NCBI RefSeq assembly: GCF_000153485.2
Contig: NC_018721.1
Coordinates: forward strand, 248,001 to 312,000
DNA length: 64,000 bases
DNA from: Psychroflexus torquis ATCC 700755
GTDB lineage: Bacteria > Bacteroidota > Bacteroidia > Flavobacteriales > Flavobacteriaceae
Direction of reading: 5' to 3'
The position numbers were made by a program, and so were the translations under genes. Shown in pieces: positions 18,302-27,109 of the stretch. Under the pieces are notes generated by a model that saw only the letters and a list, made by a program, of their open reading frames with translations, searched no databases and was not told where the DNA came from. Numbering within the stretch: the stretch's first letter is position 1; every line of letters begins with the position of its first letter.

Positions 18302-19525
18302 CTACCCGTTAAACATCATAAAAAAACTCTTTAAACTCAAAAACAGGCAAAACAAGATAATCAGAAGGCCTACTAAGTTTTGAATCCAAGTGTTTTTATG
18401 TTCTCCCATCAACTTTTGGTTGGAGACTATCACCAAAAGTAAAACGGCGATAAAGGGCAGTAAAATCGCATTGCTCACTTGGGCGATTTGGATGAGTTGA
18501 ATCGGATTGATCCCCAAAGACGAAAAGAAAACGCCGAGAAAAAGGATACCTCTCCACGTCCATTTAAATTTTGGATGGGAGGTGCTCACCTTCCAACCCA
18601 AACATCCTCTTAAAACATAAGCTGCTGCCAAAGCGGCGGTTAATGTTGAAGTAATCCCTGCCGCAAACATACCAAAGCCCAATAGATACTTAGCATAAAT
18701 CCCATACAAGGGCTCGAGTGTTTCTGCCATATCCAAAATAGAAAGCAACTCCTGCTTAGGTAACCTGGAAGCGGCAACGACCACCGCTATGGAAACTAAA
18801 CCTCCGAGACCTATAGCTATAGCCGAATCCCATCGGGCTGACTTTAATCCTTTTAGACCCTTCCATTTTTCCTGAACAATAGACGAGTGTAAAAACAAAT
18901 TATACGGAACAATCGTGGTTCCCACTATCGCCAAAAGAGTGGTTAAAGATTCTGAAGGCATTTTAAATAAAACCAATCCTTTTAGTAAAGCTGTATAATC
19001 TGGTTGGGTTATGACTGCGGTTGCCAAAAAAGATAGACTCATCAACACGACCAATACTATTAAGATGCTTTCAATTTTTTTATAAGAATTCAAATTCAGA
19101 ATAAAAAAGCAAATGGTTCCAATGACAACTGGCAAATAATCCACTTGGAAATTACCAAAATGGATTTGGGTGTCTGCATAGATGACGGAGAAGCCCATCA
19201 CAGCTCCACTTATGTTTCCTGCTTCATAAGCTGCATTTCCAAAAACAATAGCAAGAACCACCAAAAGCATTAGAATTCCTTTTAGTAAAGGATGCTTTAC
19301 CACATGCCGCATAGCCGTTCCCAGATCTTTTTGAGTTACCAAACCTACCCGAGCAGACATATTTTGTAAAACGATCGTGGCAAGTATAGACAATGCTAAT
19401 GCCCAAATCAAATCCATCCCAAACGTCACCCCTGCAATGGAACAGATGGTAATAGTCCCGGGACCTATAAAGGCAGCAGCCACAAAAGTGCCAGGACCAA
19501 AGTATTTTGAAAGACGTTTAATCAT
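18302..19525 (-). CDS. Divergent Nramp-family metal ion transporter
   Basis: The 407-residue inner-membrane protein has about 11 hydrophobic helices and the LeuT-like Nramp order. The helix 1 unwound motif, canonical DPGN, reads G-P-G-T (FIGPGTITICSIAG). The helix 6 motif, canonical MPH, reads V-P-Y (TIVPYNLFLHS). The metal-binding Asp/Asn and Met/His are therefore absent, so substrate and mechanism may differ from classical Mn/Fe-proton symport, as in Nramp-related Mg transporters. The chosen ATG overlaps the TGA of the upstream DUF2891 gene as ATGA, so the two are translationally coupled. Confidence 0.85.
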   Translation of the reverse strand: MIKRLSKYFGPGTFVAAAFIGPGTITICSIAGVTFGMDLIWALALSILATIVLQNMSARVGLVTQKDLGTAMRHVVKHPLLKGILMLLVVLAIVFGNAAYEAGNISGAVMGFSVIYADTQIHFGNFQVDYLPVVIGTICFFILNLNSYKKIESILIVLVVLMSLSFLATAVITQPDYTALLKGLVLFKMPSESLTTLLAIVGTTIVPYNLFLHSSIVQEKWKGLKGLKSARWDSAIAIGLGGLVSIAVVVAASRLPKQELLSILDMAETLEPLYGIYAKYLLGFGMFAAGITSTLTAALAAAYVLRGCLGWKVSTSHPKFKWTWRGILFLGVFFSSLGINPIQLIQIAQVSNAILLPFIAVLLLVIVSNQKLMGEHKNTWIQNLVGLLIILFCLFLSLKSFFMMFNG

Positions 19526-20628
19526 TCTGGGCGTTTGTCTAGGGCATATAAAGCAAAAGTCCCTAACCAATGTGACCCCTCGTAAGTATCTCCAAAAAGA
19601 TGAGGATAGGCCTTTACAAAATGCTTATCACCAGTAGTTTTAAGATGATACAAAGCTTCATACCGATTGGCTAATTTGTATAAATTCCAAGCTCGACTAA
19701 AGTTTAAACCCTCCAGATGCACCAACTTGCCATCACTCCTATCGCTCACCTCAGCGACCTCAAGACTAAAGTATTTTGAGAATAGACTTGGCATAAAAGC
19801 TCTAGCCCGAGACTCAAATTCCTGTTCTGGTAGAATCTTACTCATCAAAGAAACTTCCTCAAGACAAGGCGACAGAAAATCATAGCCACTAGGTTCCCAA
19901 GTTAAGGGACAGCCTCTATCCTTTAGGTAAAAATCTTTAGAACGCTTAATAATTAGGGCTTTAATCTCAGCCTTTTCAAAAGTCTCTGCATAATCTAAAG
20001 TGAGTGACAAGGCAAAAGCAGTATTGGGGTGCTCCCCTACTCGTACCGGATAAACAAGCTTAGGCAAAAACTCAATCATTTTAGTTTCCAACACCTCTAC
20101 CAATGGCATTATAGTGTTTAACCAGACCTTAGCTTGAGGATCTTCCCAGGTCTTCAGTTCTTTAGCAAGAGTAAACAACCACGCCCAACCGTAAGTTCTT
20201 TCAAAATTTTTATTATGTTCAGTTTCAAAGAATTCTATTTCTTTTTCTATGTTTTCCTTAGTGAGGCGTTCAGAAAGGGCAGATCGGATGGAGTCTCCTT
20301 GCTTAAGCTCTGGGAACTGTTTTAGCAATTTTACAAGCGACCACTGGCTATGCACTGCAGAATGCCAATCGAAACAGCCATAAAAGGCAGGGCGTAATTC
20401 TTTAGGCCTTGCTAAATCATCTTCAGAACCCAAAACTTGGCCTAACTTATTTGGAAACTCTTGAGTGATGCACTCCAAAGGGAGTTCCACTAACTTTTCG
20501 GCCTCGGCGATGCTAAATTCAATAAAATTTTTATTCTCAAAAGGAGATTTACTTCCACCCTCTTGTTTTGGAGAATCTTGGCAACTCCATAAGGTTATAG
20601 AAAGAATAGATATCCAAATAAACTTCAT
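19522..20628 (-). CDS. DUF2891 family lipoprotein
   Basis: The 368-residue protein has a lipoprotein signal peptide (SILSITLWSC, Cys16 the likely acylated residue). It carries the DUF2891 signature RPAFYGCFDWHSAVHSQW and later GEHPNTAFALSL, CPLTWEPSGYDFLSPCLEE and GSHWLGTFALYAL. The fold is expected to be an alpha-alpha barrel similar to glycoside hydrolases or lyases; no activity is established. It is coupled by ATGA overlap to the divergent Nramp transporter, so both probably serve one process at the cell envelope. Confidence 0.88.
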   Translation of the reverse strand: MKFIWISILSITLWSCQDSPKQEGGSKSPFENKNFIEFSIAEAEKLVELPLECITQEFPNKLGQVLGSEDDLARPKELRPAFYGCFDWHSAVHSQWSLVKLLKQFPELKQGDSIRSALSERLTKENIEKEIEFFETEHNKNFERTYGWAWLFTLAKELKTWEDPQAKVWLNTIMPLVEVLETKMIEFLPKLVYPVRVGEHPNTAFALSLTLDYAETFEKAEIKALIIKRSKDFYLKDRGCPLTWEPSGYDFLSPCLEEVSLMSKILPEQEFESRARAFMPSLFSKYFSLEVAEVSDRSDGKLVHLEGLNFSRAWNLYKLANRYEALYHLKTTGDKHFVKAYPHLFGDTYEGSHWLGTFALYALDKRPE

Positions 20629-20711
20629 AAGCCGTTTTTATGGCCAAGATAATAAATTGAAGTAGAATACCTTTCATAGAATAAATCTAGGCTTTAAGTA
20701 AAAACACCTTA

Positions 20712-21659
20712 TCAAAAAAGCATATACAGAGTATACCCTACAAAACTAAAGATAAGCACCAAAGCTTCCCACCTATCCAGACGTTTAGCTTTTCCCATAA
20801 ACATAGCTATAAACAAGAAAACGCTACCGCCTAGCAACACAAATAGATCTAAGTTGAAGGAGGAATTATAGGCTATAGGATGAATCAAGGCGGAAATAGG
20901 AACTATAAGCAGCACATTAAAAATATTAGAGCCTATGACATTGCCAATGGCGATATCAGCATTGTTTTTAAGGGCTGCAACAACTGAAGTGACAAGCTCT
21001 GGCAAAGAAGTCCCCGCCGCCACAATAGTGAGCCCTATTACTTTATCACTCACTCCAAAACTCATTGCTATGTCGGTAGCGCTAGTGACCACCAAATGTC
21101 CGCCCAAAACCAAACCGCCGAGGCCGAGTACCATAAAGCTTATCATTTTGATAGTGGGGTAGATCTTTTCAGGTGGAATATCTTCAGAAGACTCTTTTGC
21201 TAAGCCTTTATAAATATAAAACATAAAGCCAGCAAATAAGACCAACAACAGTAGAGCATCTACTCTGGAGACCGAGGCTACCTCAGCTCCCAATAGTGCA
21301 TTGGAGAGAACAAAAAGAATAGCAACTACCCCTAGAGAAATAGGGATCTCGATCCAGACCATTCCTTTTTGAACGGTAATAGGTTTAAGGAGGGCTACCA
21401 AACCCAGAGTAATAAACAAGTTGAAGTTGTTACTCCCTATCACATTGCCCAAAATCAAGTCGGATTGTTGATTTAAGGAAGCCGCCGAACTCACCACCAA
21501 CTCAGGGGCTGATGTTCCAAAAGCCACAATGGTCAAACCAATAGCCAGATCGGACATTTTAAGGCGTTTAGCTAAAGCCGAAGCCCCTTTCACCAAAGCA
21601 TCTGCTCCAAAAATGAGAAGGACAAAGCCCAGAATAATCCAAAGTAAAGCCACAATCAT
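20712..21659 (-). CDS. Calcium/sodium antiporter (CaCA family, YrbG-like)
   Basis: The 315-residue inner-membrane protein has two inverted halves. Each carries the alpha-repeat motif: G-T-S-A-P-E-L-V-V-S with GNVIGSNNFN in the first, and G-T-S-L-P-E-L-V-T-S with GNVIGSNIFN in the second. The Glu residues of these repeats bind Ca2+ and Na+. The ATG at 21659 (MIVALLWIIL) starts directly at helix 1; an 11-codon upstream extension is less likely. Ten helices are expected. It exports Ca2+ using the sodium gradient. It is divergent from the SDR gene. Confidence 0.92.
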   Translation of the reverse strand: MIVALLWIILGFVLLIFGADALVKGASALAKRLKMSDLAIGLTIVAFGTSAPELVVSSAASLNQQSDLILGNVIGSNNFNLFITLGLVALLKPITVQKGMVWIEIPISLGVVAILFVLSNALLGAEVASVSRVDALLLLVLFAGFMFYIYKGLAKESSEDIPPEKIYPTIKMISFMVLGLGGLVLGGHLVVTSATDIAMSFGVSDKVIGLTIVAAGTSLPELVTSVVAALKNNADIAIGNVIGSNIFNVLLIVPISALIHPIAYNSSFNLDLFVLLGGSVFLFIAMFMGKAKRLDRWEALVLIFSFVGYTLYMLF

Positions 21660-21761
21660 ACAGGTCAATTTATAGAACAAATGTAAAAGCAATTACAATC
21701 TGTTGTTCGAGTTTCACCCAAAATCTTTACAAAGAATTCCTATCTTTAACCCAAAAAATAT

Positions 21762-22514
21762 ATGACACCTATAGCCTTTATAACAGGAGCCACAAGCGGC
21801 ATTGGCCTAGCCACTGCCCATAGATTTTCTAAAGAGAAATTCAAACTCATTCTTTGCGGCAGACGGGAAGATCGGCTTAAAGCCCTACAAGAAGAATTAT
21901 CTGCCCATACCGAAGTGACGACCCTTTCTTTTGATGTCAGAGATCAGCCTGCCGTTCAACAAGCGATAGAAAGCTTGCCTCCAGACTTTCAAGATATCAG
22001 CATCCTTATCAATAATGCTGGTAATGCACACGGTTTAGACTTTATCCAAGATGGGGATACTGCAGACTGGGATGCCATGATAGATATCAACGTCAAAGGT
22101 CTGCTTTATGTGTCTAAGCCTATCATCCAAACTATGATCAAAAACAAAAACGGTCACATTATCAATATTGGCTCGACTGCAGGTAAGGAAGTCTATCCCA
22201 AAGGCAATATATATTGCGCAAGCAAACATGCCGTGGACGCCATCAACCAAGGGATGCGTATGGACTTATGCGAGCATGGTATTCGAGTAGGTGCCATCAA
22301 TCCAGGCTTGGTAGAAACCGAGTTTAGCAAAGTCAGATTCAAAGGAGACGATGAGCGTGCCGACCAGGTTTACAAGCGTTTTAAAGCCTTGCAACCCGAG
22401 GATATTGCAGATATCATTTGGTTTACGGTGACTCGTCCTTATCACGTCAACATCGCCGATTTGGTGGTGATGCCAACTGCTCAGGCTAGTAGCACAATGA
22501 TAAAAAAAAGCTAA
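21762..22514 (+). CDS. SDR family NAD(P)-dependent oxidoreductase (YdfG-like)
   Basis: The 250-residue Rossmann-fold enzyme has TGATSGIG (residues 9-16) for cofactor binding, an Arg-rich turn (CGRREDR) suggesting NADP, NNAG, a catalytic Ser in IGSTAG, and Y151-x3-K155 (YCASK). Classical SDRs of this subgroup oxidise 3-hydroxy acids such as serine or 3-hydroxypropionate. The exact substrate is inferred only. It is cytoplasmic, and the gene appears monocistronic. Confidence 0.93.
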   Translation: MTPIAFITGATSGIGLATAHRFSKEKFKLILCGRREDRLKALQEELSAHTEVTTLSFDVRDQPAVQQAIESLPPDFQDISILINNAGNAHGLDFIQDGDTADWDAMIDINVKGLLYVSKPIIQTMIKNKNGHIINIGSTAGKEVYPKGNIYCASKHAVDAINQGMRMDLCEHGIRVGAINPGLVETEFSKVRFKGDDERADQVYKRFKALQPEDIADIIWFTVTRPYHVNIADLVVMPTAQASSTMIKKS

Positions 22515-22549
22515 GCATTTTCTTTTGATTTTGGGATAAGTGAGCTTCA

Positions 22550-22640
22550 AAGTTCTACGATATCACTAGCTTCTAACTTGGCGTTGGCCTTATGTTGGAA
22601 TCTAAAGAGGTCGTTAACTTTAAAAGACAAATTCAACTAT
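22550..22640 (-). pseudogene. Possible C-terminal remnant of a lost gene
   Basis: On the minus strand a short frame reads SFKVNDLFRFQHKANAKLEA followed by SDIVEL and a stop. Composition is protein-like. It is cut off upstream where the MITE begins. The family is not recognised. Confidence 0.3.
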
Positions 22641-22646
22641 AATTTA

Positions 22647-22853
22647 TACCAATTTGGCATTTAAATGTCGTAAAAATAAATTGAATTATACGACGACCTC
22701 ACTGATCGCAGGTTTTTGGATGAATTGAAGTTAAAAATAATTAGCGTAGCCTCAGTCACGCTAATTATTTTTGATGAAAAGCAGGTGAAAAAAGCCTGTG
22801 CCGAATTCGTTTCGGTAAAATGATTTATGGCGATATTATAGGTTTAATTGGTC
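22647..22853. repeat. MITE-like element, copy 6 (207 bp, degenerate)
   Basis: It begins TACCAATTTGGCATT and ends TAATTGGTC. The flanks are TTA and TAA, so the target duplication is not exact. It contains both the central stem and the GCAGG..AAAAAAGCCTG hairpin. Confidence 0.75.
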
Positions 22854-23006
22854 TAATGCTTTATTTTGATTTGGACATAAGGAAAATAAATCAAAATAAA
22901 AAGTTTTGGCTAAGTGATCAGATGAAAACGAAAAGTTTTCTTGCCTCCGCACTAAGTATAGCTAAACCCTTGGTGGCAATTTAGCCCGATGAGAAAACAG
23001 TAAAAT

Positions 23007-23959
23007 ATGAAACTATGTAAAATTTAGTACTACTCCTTTTTTTATTTTTAATAGCTTTTTTGGATATTCGCAGGTTCAGTCATCATTAGTAATATATGAT
23101 TTAGAAACTAAAACGAGAACAATAGTTTTCATTGAAGAGAGTCATCTTGAAGCACCTAATTGAAGTGAAGATGGAAATCATGTTATTATTAATAGCGAAG
23201 GAAGATTATTGAAGATGAATATCACTACAAAAGTGAAATCTGAAATCAATATTGGCTTTGCTAATATGATTAATAATGATCATGGTATTTCCCCGATGGA
23301 TCTCAAATAGTTATAAGCAATTTCAGAGCGCATGATATAACTAAAGAAAGCGATTGGATGATTTTTGATAACATAGATTGGCGATCTTCAGATATCTATG
23401 TATTGCCTTACTCGGGTGGAATTCCAAGACCTATCACTAACAAAGCCCTTTCATTTTGGCATGGGTAGTCACCAAACGATGAAGAACTGATCTATATTGG
23501 ATTTAGAAATGGAAATTTTGATATCTTCATTATTTCTGTAGCAGGTGGAGAAGAGAAAAAATTAGCTTCTCCAAAGGATAATGTAGATGGCCCAGATTAT
23601 TCCTCTGATGCAAACTATATTTATTACAACTCAATGAAGTCTGGACGTATGGAGCTATGGCGTATGCTAACAGATGGAAATGATCAAATACTAATAACAG
23701 ATGATACATATTCAAATTGGTTCCCTCATCCTTCTCCTAACGGTGATGTTATTGTTTTTCTCGCCTATCTAGAAGATTTAGGGCATGATCATCCCGCTAT
23801 GAAGAAAGTGGCTTTAAGGCTTTATGACATTAAGTCAAAAAAACTAAAACTTTATTTGAGTGTAAAGTTGGACAAGGAACAATCAATGTTCCTTCTTGGT
23901 CAGCTGATGGGGATAAATTTACTTTTGTATCTTATAAGTATCCTGATAGTAAGAAATAA
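23007..23959 (+). pseudogene. TolB-like beta-propeller protein, inactivated
   Basis: Concatenated frames give a secreted WD40-like/PD40 propeller: signal segment ending FFGYSQ, then SSLVIYDLETKTR, SPDGSQIVISNF, SSDIYVLPYSGG, NGNFDIFIISVAGGEEKK, ELWRMLTDGNDQ and SWSADGDKFTFVSY with a final TAA. There are at least two in-frame stops, both at positions where the repeat demands Trp (N-stop-SEDG and HG-stop-SPND, that is TGG to TGA/TAG). There are also frameshifts near the start, near 23285 and near 23870. Relatives act as periplasmic or secreted propellers of unclear partner. Confidence 0.75.
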
Positions 23960-24074
23960 AAAGCCACTAACGCGGTGCAGCAAATGCTAAAAATCCATTT
24001 TAGCATTTAAATTCCATTTGTAAAAAAGTAAATTATAGTTTACCTCTGGGTCTTGAAATCAAAGTGAAAACTGA

Positions 24075-24263
24075 ATGAAATGTTCTCAACTCTACCGAGT
24101 ACTGACAAAACACGGTTGGTATGCGGTTTCCCAAAAAGGTTCGCACCTAAAAATGAGATACGAGACGAAAGAGGGAATAATCATCTTTCCAAATCTCGGA
24201 AGTCAGGAAATGGGTAAGGGATTGGAAAAGAAAATTCTCAAGGACGCTGGAATTAAAAAATAA
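24075..24263 (+). CDS. hicA: HicA family mRNA interferase toxin
   Basis: The 62-residue dsRBD-fold toxin contains the G22-S-H24-L motif with the catalytic His24 and the typical end KGLEKKILKDAGI. HicA proteins cut mRNA in a ribosome-independent way. The next gene, a HicB antitoxin, starts 4 bp after the stop, giving the usual toxin-first order. No defects are seen, so the pair is probably functional. It lies in a small-gene accessory region. Confidence 0.93.
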   Translation: MKCSQLYRVLTKHGWYAVSQKGSHLKMRYETKEGIIIFPNLGSQEMGKGLEKKILKDAGIKK

Positions 24264-24267
24264 GATT

Positions 24268-24663
24268 ATGGCCAAAAAGAAAAAAATAACAATGACCGTT
24301 GAAAAAACCGATACTGGATTTTCAGCATTTTCAGAAGATTATCCAATTTTTACGACTGGAAAATCAATTCCTGAACTGATTAACAACACTTACGAGGGAA
24401 CCGAACTGCATTTTGAAGAAGAGATTGTAAAATTTGAACATAGCAACATCAAATTTGAAATCGATTTTAAGCAGTTTTTCAAATTCTACAAAGTAATTAA
24501 CGCCAAATTTCTTGCAGAGAAAATTGGTATGAACGAAACATTACTATCCCAATATGTGCAGGGACATAAAAAACCATCTGCAAAACAGACAGAAAAAATA
24601 TTGAGTGGAATTCACCAAATCGGACAGGAACTTTCTGGAATTAATCTGTTGCAGACTACATAA
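24268..24663 (+). CDS. hicB: HicB family antitoxin with C-terminal HTH
   Basis: The 131-residue partner of HicA has an N-terminal HicB fold that blocks the toxin (TVEKTDTGFSAFSEDYPIFT, about 1-60). A C-terminal helix-turn-helix (AEKIGMNETLLSQYVQGHKKP, about 90-115) would bind the operon promoter for autoregulation. Genes are separated by 4 bp and co-transcribed. Confidence 0.9.
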   Translation: MAKKKKITMTVEKTDTGFSAFSEDYPIFTTGKSIPELINNTYEGTELHFEEEIVKFEHSNIKFEIDFKQFFKFYKVINAKFLAEKIGMNETLLSQYVQGHKKPSAKQTEKILSGIHQIGQELSGINLLQTT

Positions 24664-24694
24664 GATTCTGGAAAAAAGTTGCTACAACAAAACC

Positions 24695-24855
24695 ATGCGT
24701 AATGTGGACTAAGGTAAAAAAACAATGGTTTGCGTATATTTATATGGTTGCGAAATTTTTTAGATTCCGCTTTATATAAGAAAAAATAAAACTGAAAGAT
24801 TTCGCTAAGCGCTATGGCGGAATAGGAGTTGCTTCCCATCTCCCACACTACGCAT
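24695..24855. repeat. Widely spaced inverted repeat after hicAB (attC-like?)
   Basis: ATGCGTAATGTGG (24695-24707) is the inverse of CCACACTACGCAT (24843-24855) at 12 of 13 positions, with about 135 bp between the arms. The right arm is followed by GGACGTTAGG, close to an attC R-prime consensus, just before the next start codon. This geometry resembles long cassette recombination sites, but no integrase is in the window. Confidence 0.4.
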
Positions 24856-24876
24856 AGCTTGGACGTTAGGAAAATT

Positions 24877-25101
24877 ATGAGAAAGAACTTTGCAATCATT
24901 TTAATTAGTTTTTTATCAACTATTTTAAGTTCTCAAACAAAGCTGAATTTAGCGGATTTATCGACATTGGAAAATGCGAAAATCGTAGTACTTAGACTTG
25001 AAATCAATGCCACCCCCAAAAATGCTGGTAAACTTGGACAAAAATTGATGAGTAAAATCTTAAATAATAATAGCAATACAAATTATGACATTGTACCATA
25101 A
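24877..25101 (+). CDS. Small secreted protein of unknown function
   Basis: The 74-residue protein starts MRKNFAIILISFLSTILSSQ, a good signal peptide, followed by a short charged region (LENAKIVVLRLEINATPKNA). The length suggests either a genuine small exported protein or the 5' end of a truncated gene. The family is not recognised. It starts 21 bp after the right arm of the inverted repeat. Confidence 0.4.
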   Translation: MRKNFAIILISFLSTILSSQTKLNLADLSTLENAKIVVLRLEINATPKNAGKLGQKLMSKILNNNSNTNYDIVP

Positions 25102-25209
25102 CAAGAAAATTATAAAAAACGACACGCCAACAAAACCTAAAAATAACCCTGCGGATAAGCAAGACTTTTTAGCCATGACGCCGGCACTTATTATTAAAAT
25201 ACAAGCAAT

Positions 25210-25314
25210 ATGAAATCATTAATCCTGACAATAGGAACTATCCTGATAACGGCGACCTGTGTTGACTCTTCAGATACTAATTCAGAATCGACAAAAACAT
25301 TACAGCATGTTTAA
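25210..25314 (+). pseudogene. N-terminal lipoprotein fragment
   Basis: The 34-residue frame MKSLILTIGTILITATC-VDSS has a lipobox (ITATC) and then ends after 17 more residues. It is probably the start of a truncated lipoprotein gene. Confidence 0.35.
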
Positions 25315-25435
25315 ATGCTGAGACTTTTAAGGCAATAAAAATCATTAAATCTATACTTTAAACAAAATGAGGATATCACAATTTGTGTTGTTATTCCCAT
25401 TTTGAATGCCCTACTCTGAATATTATATTAAAATT

Positions 25436-25481
25436 AAATACCGCTAAATATCACATTACAATGTGATATTTAGCGGTATTT
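25436..25481. promoter_or_regulatory. Perfect 22-bp-arm palindrome upstream of hipB-like gene
   Basis: The arms 25436-25457 and 25460-25481 are exact inverse copies with a 2-bp centre. The core reads ATCACATTACAATGTGAT. A related site lies 61 bp downstream. It could serve as both operator and terminator-like hairpin isolating the toxin-antitoxin operon. Confidence 0.7.
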
Positions 25482-25510
25482 CACTCCTCTTAAACAAAAT
25501 ACACCCATAT

Positions 25511-25528
25511 ATCACACTAAAATATGAT
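25511..25528. promoter_or_regulatory. Second candidate HipB operator
   Basis: ATCACACTAAAATATGAT has the same ATCACA-N6-TRTGAT layout as the core of the upstream palindrome. It precedes the hipB-like start codon by 65 bp. Confidence 0.5.
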
Positions 25529-25593
25529 TTTAGACGCATTATATGTTTGTTTTCCATATATTTATATTAAAATCACATTATAGAGTTATAAAA

Positions 25594-25800
25594 ATGGTAG
25601 GGAAAAGTGTAAAAGAGCGAAGAAAAACACTTCGAGTTACGCAGCCACAAGTCGCTGAACTTGCTGATATAAGTGTTAACACTCTTTATAAAATTGAAAG
25701 AGGACAAGCAAATCCTACTTTAGAAACATTGACTAAAGTTGCAGATGTATTAGGTATGGAAGTAATTCTTCAGGTTAAGAATTTTCAAAAACTTAAATAA
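25594..25800 (+). CDS. HipB-like XRE-family antitoxin/regulator
   Basis: This 68-residue helix-turn-helix protein starts MVGKSVKERRKTLRVTQ, with the recognition region QPQVAELADISVNTLYKIERGQANPTLETLTKVADVLG. An in-frame extension upstream is not conserved-looking, and ATG 25594 gives the normal start. HipB proteins repress the operon and support toxin neutralisation. The stop TAA overlaps the start of the next gene (TAATG), showing tight coupling. Confidence 0.88.
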   Translation: MVGKSVKERRKTLRVTQPQVAELADISVNTLYKIERGQANPTLETLTKVADVLGMEVILQVKNFQKLK

Positions 25801-26123
25801 TGAGACAAGCTGAAATACACTTTAAAGGCGAAAAAGCTGGCTTACTAACTCAACTGGATAGTGGTCATTTTGTATATGAGTATAACGATATATGGATGGC
25901 TGACACTAGCAAATCTTCAATAAGTTTGACATTACCAAAAAGTAACACTAAGTATGAATCGGATTATTTATTTCCCTTTTTCTACAACATGCTTCCCGAA
26001 GGAACAAATAAACAAGTTGTTTGCAAGCATATGCGAATTGACACTAACGATTATTTTAGTTTACTCCTTATTACAGCTCGTTATGATACGATTGGTGCCG
26101 TTACAGTAAAGAAAGTAAATTAA
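25800..26123 (+). CDS. HipS-like protein (HipA N-terminal subdomain)
   Basis: The 107-residue protein matches only the N-terminal subdomain 1 of HipA (AGLLTQLDSGHFVYEY, then SISLTLPKS, YLFPFFYNMLPEG and a C-terminal DTIGAV). In single-chain HipA these motifs precede the kinase core in one polypeptide. Here they form a separate gene, as in the E. coli O127 HipBST system, where HipS is the antitoxin. It starts within the hipB stop codon and ends 2 bp before the kinase gene. Confidence 0.82.
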   Translation: MRQAEIHFKGEKAGLLTQLDSGHFVYEYNDIWMADTSKSSISLTLPKSNTKYESDYLFPFFYNMLPEGTNKQVVCKHMRIDTNDYFSLLLITARYDTIGAVTVKKVN

Positions 26124-26125
26124 GT

Positions 26126-27109
26126 ATGAGTCTAAGAACTATAGAATATTGTCCTGGAACTCTAACTAAGGGTCATAAAACATATAGTAGAACATGTTTA
26201 AGAAGAATGTTTAATGGTCGTAAAGTAAATCATATTCTTCCATATGAGTCACCTTCAAGTAATGAAACAACTGACGATCTTTTTATTGAAAATAGAAAAC
26301 GAATCTCAATATCAGGTGTACAGGAAAAGTTTTCAGTATTACTTGAGAAAAATAAGCTTCGGCTTATTGAAGAAGGTGAACGAGGTGGATATATTCTTAA
26401 ATCTATTCCAAATGCTGGTAAAAATATTAATCAGATGCCAGCTAATGAACATCTTACAATGCAGATAGCTAGACAAGTTTTCACTATTGAAACTGCTGAA
26501 AATGCATTGATTTTTTTTAAAAATGGTAAACCTGCATACATAACACAAAGATTTGATGTTAAAGACGATGGCTCCAAATTAGCTATAGAAGACTTTGCTT
26601 CGTTAGCAAGTCGTACTCCCCAAACACATGGAGAGAATTATAAATATTTAGGTAACTATTTAGAAATGTTCCAATTGATGAAAGACTATTTACCTGCTTA
26701 CAAGCTAGAGGCTCCCAAATTGTTTACATTAATTGTCTTTAATTATTTGTTTTCAAATGGTGATGCTCATTTTAAAAATTTCTCCCTATTAGAGACACCT
26801 TTAGGTGATTATCGATTGAGTCCTGCCTATGATTTACTTAATACTGGTATACATATAGAAGATTCAGATTTTGCATTAGATGATGGGCTAGTACCAAAAA
26901 ACATAGCAGAAGAAAATGTATGGATTCAACTAAATTTATTGGCTGATAAAGCTGGACTTAATAAGAGGCAAAAAGATGATATTTTTGATAATCTACTTTC
27001 AAAATCAGAAGAAGTTGAAAATCTGATTAACGCATCATTCCTAAATGAAAAAACAATGCGAAATTATGCACAAGCATATCAAACAAGATTGAAAAGGCTT
27101 AAAAAGTGA
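26126..27109 (+). CDS. HipT-like Ser/Thr kinase toxin (HipA kinase core)
   Basis: The 327-residue kinase lacks the HipA N-terminal subdomain. The Gly-rich region RISISGVQEKFSV carries S61-I-S63, matching the SIS autophosphorylation motif of HipT. The catalytic loop is N-G-D213-A-H-F-K-N218-F. The metal-binding Asp is D236 in SPAYDLL. A C9...C24 stretch near the N terminus resembles a decayed zinc ribbon. HipA/HipT kinases phosphorylate aminoacyl-tRNA synthetases and stop growth. The reading frame is intact. Confidence 0.85.
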   Translation: MSLRTIEYCPGTLTKGHKTYSRTCLRRMFNGRKVNHILPYESPSSNETTDDLFIENRKRISISGVQEKFSVLLEKNKLRLIEEGERGGYILKSIPNAGKNINQMPANEHLTMQIARQVFTIETAENALIFFKNGKPAYITQRFDVKDDGSKLAIEDFASLASRTPQTHGENYKYLGNYLEMFQLMKDYLPAYKLEAPKLFTLIVFNYLFSNGDAHFKNFSLLETPLGDYRLSPAYDLLNTGIHIEDSDFALDDGLVPKNIAEENVWIQLNLLADKAGLNKRQKDDIFDNLLSKSEEVENLINASFLNEKTMRNYAQAYQTRLKRLKK

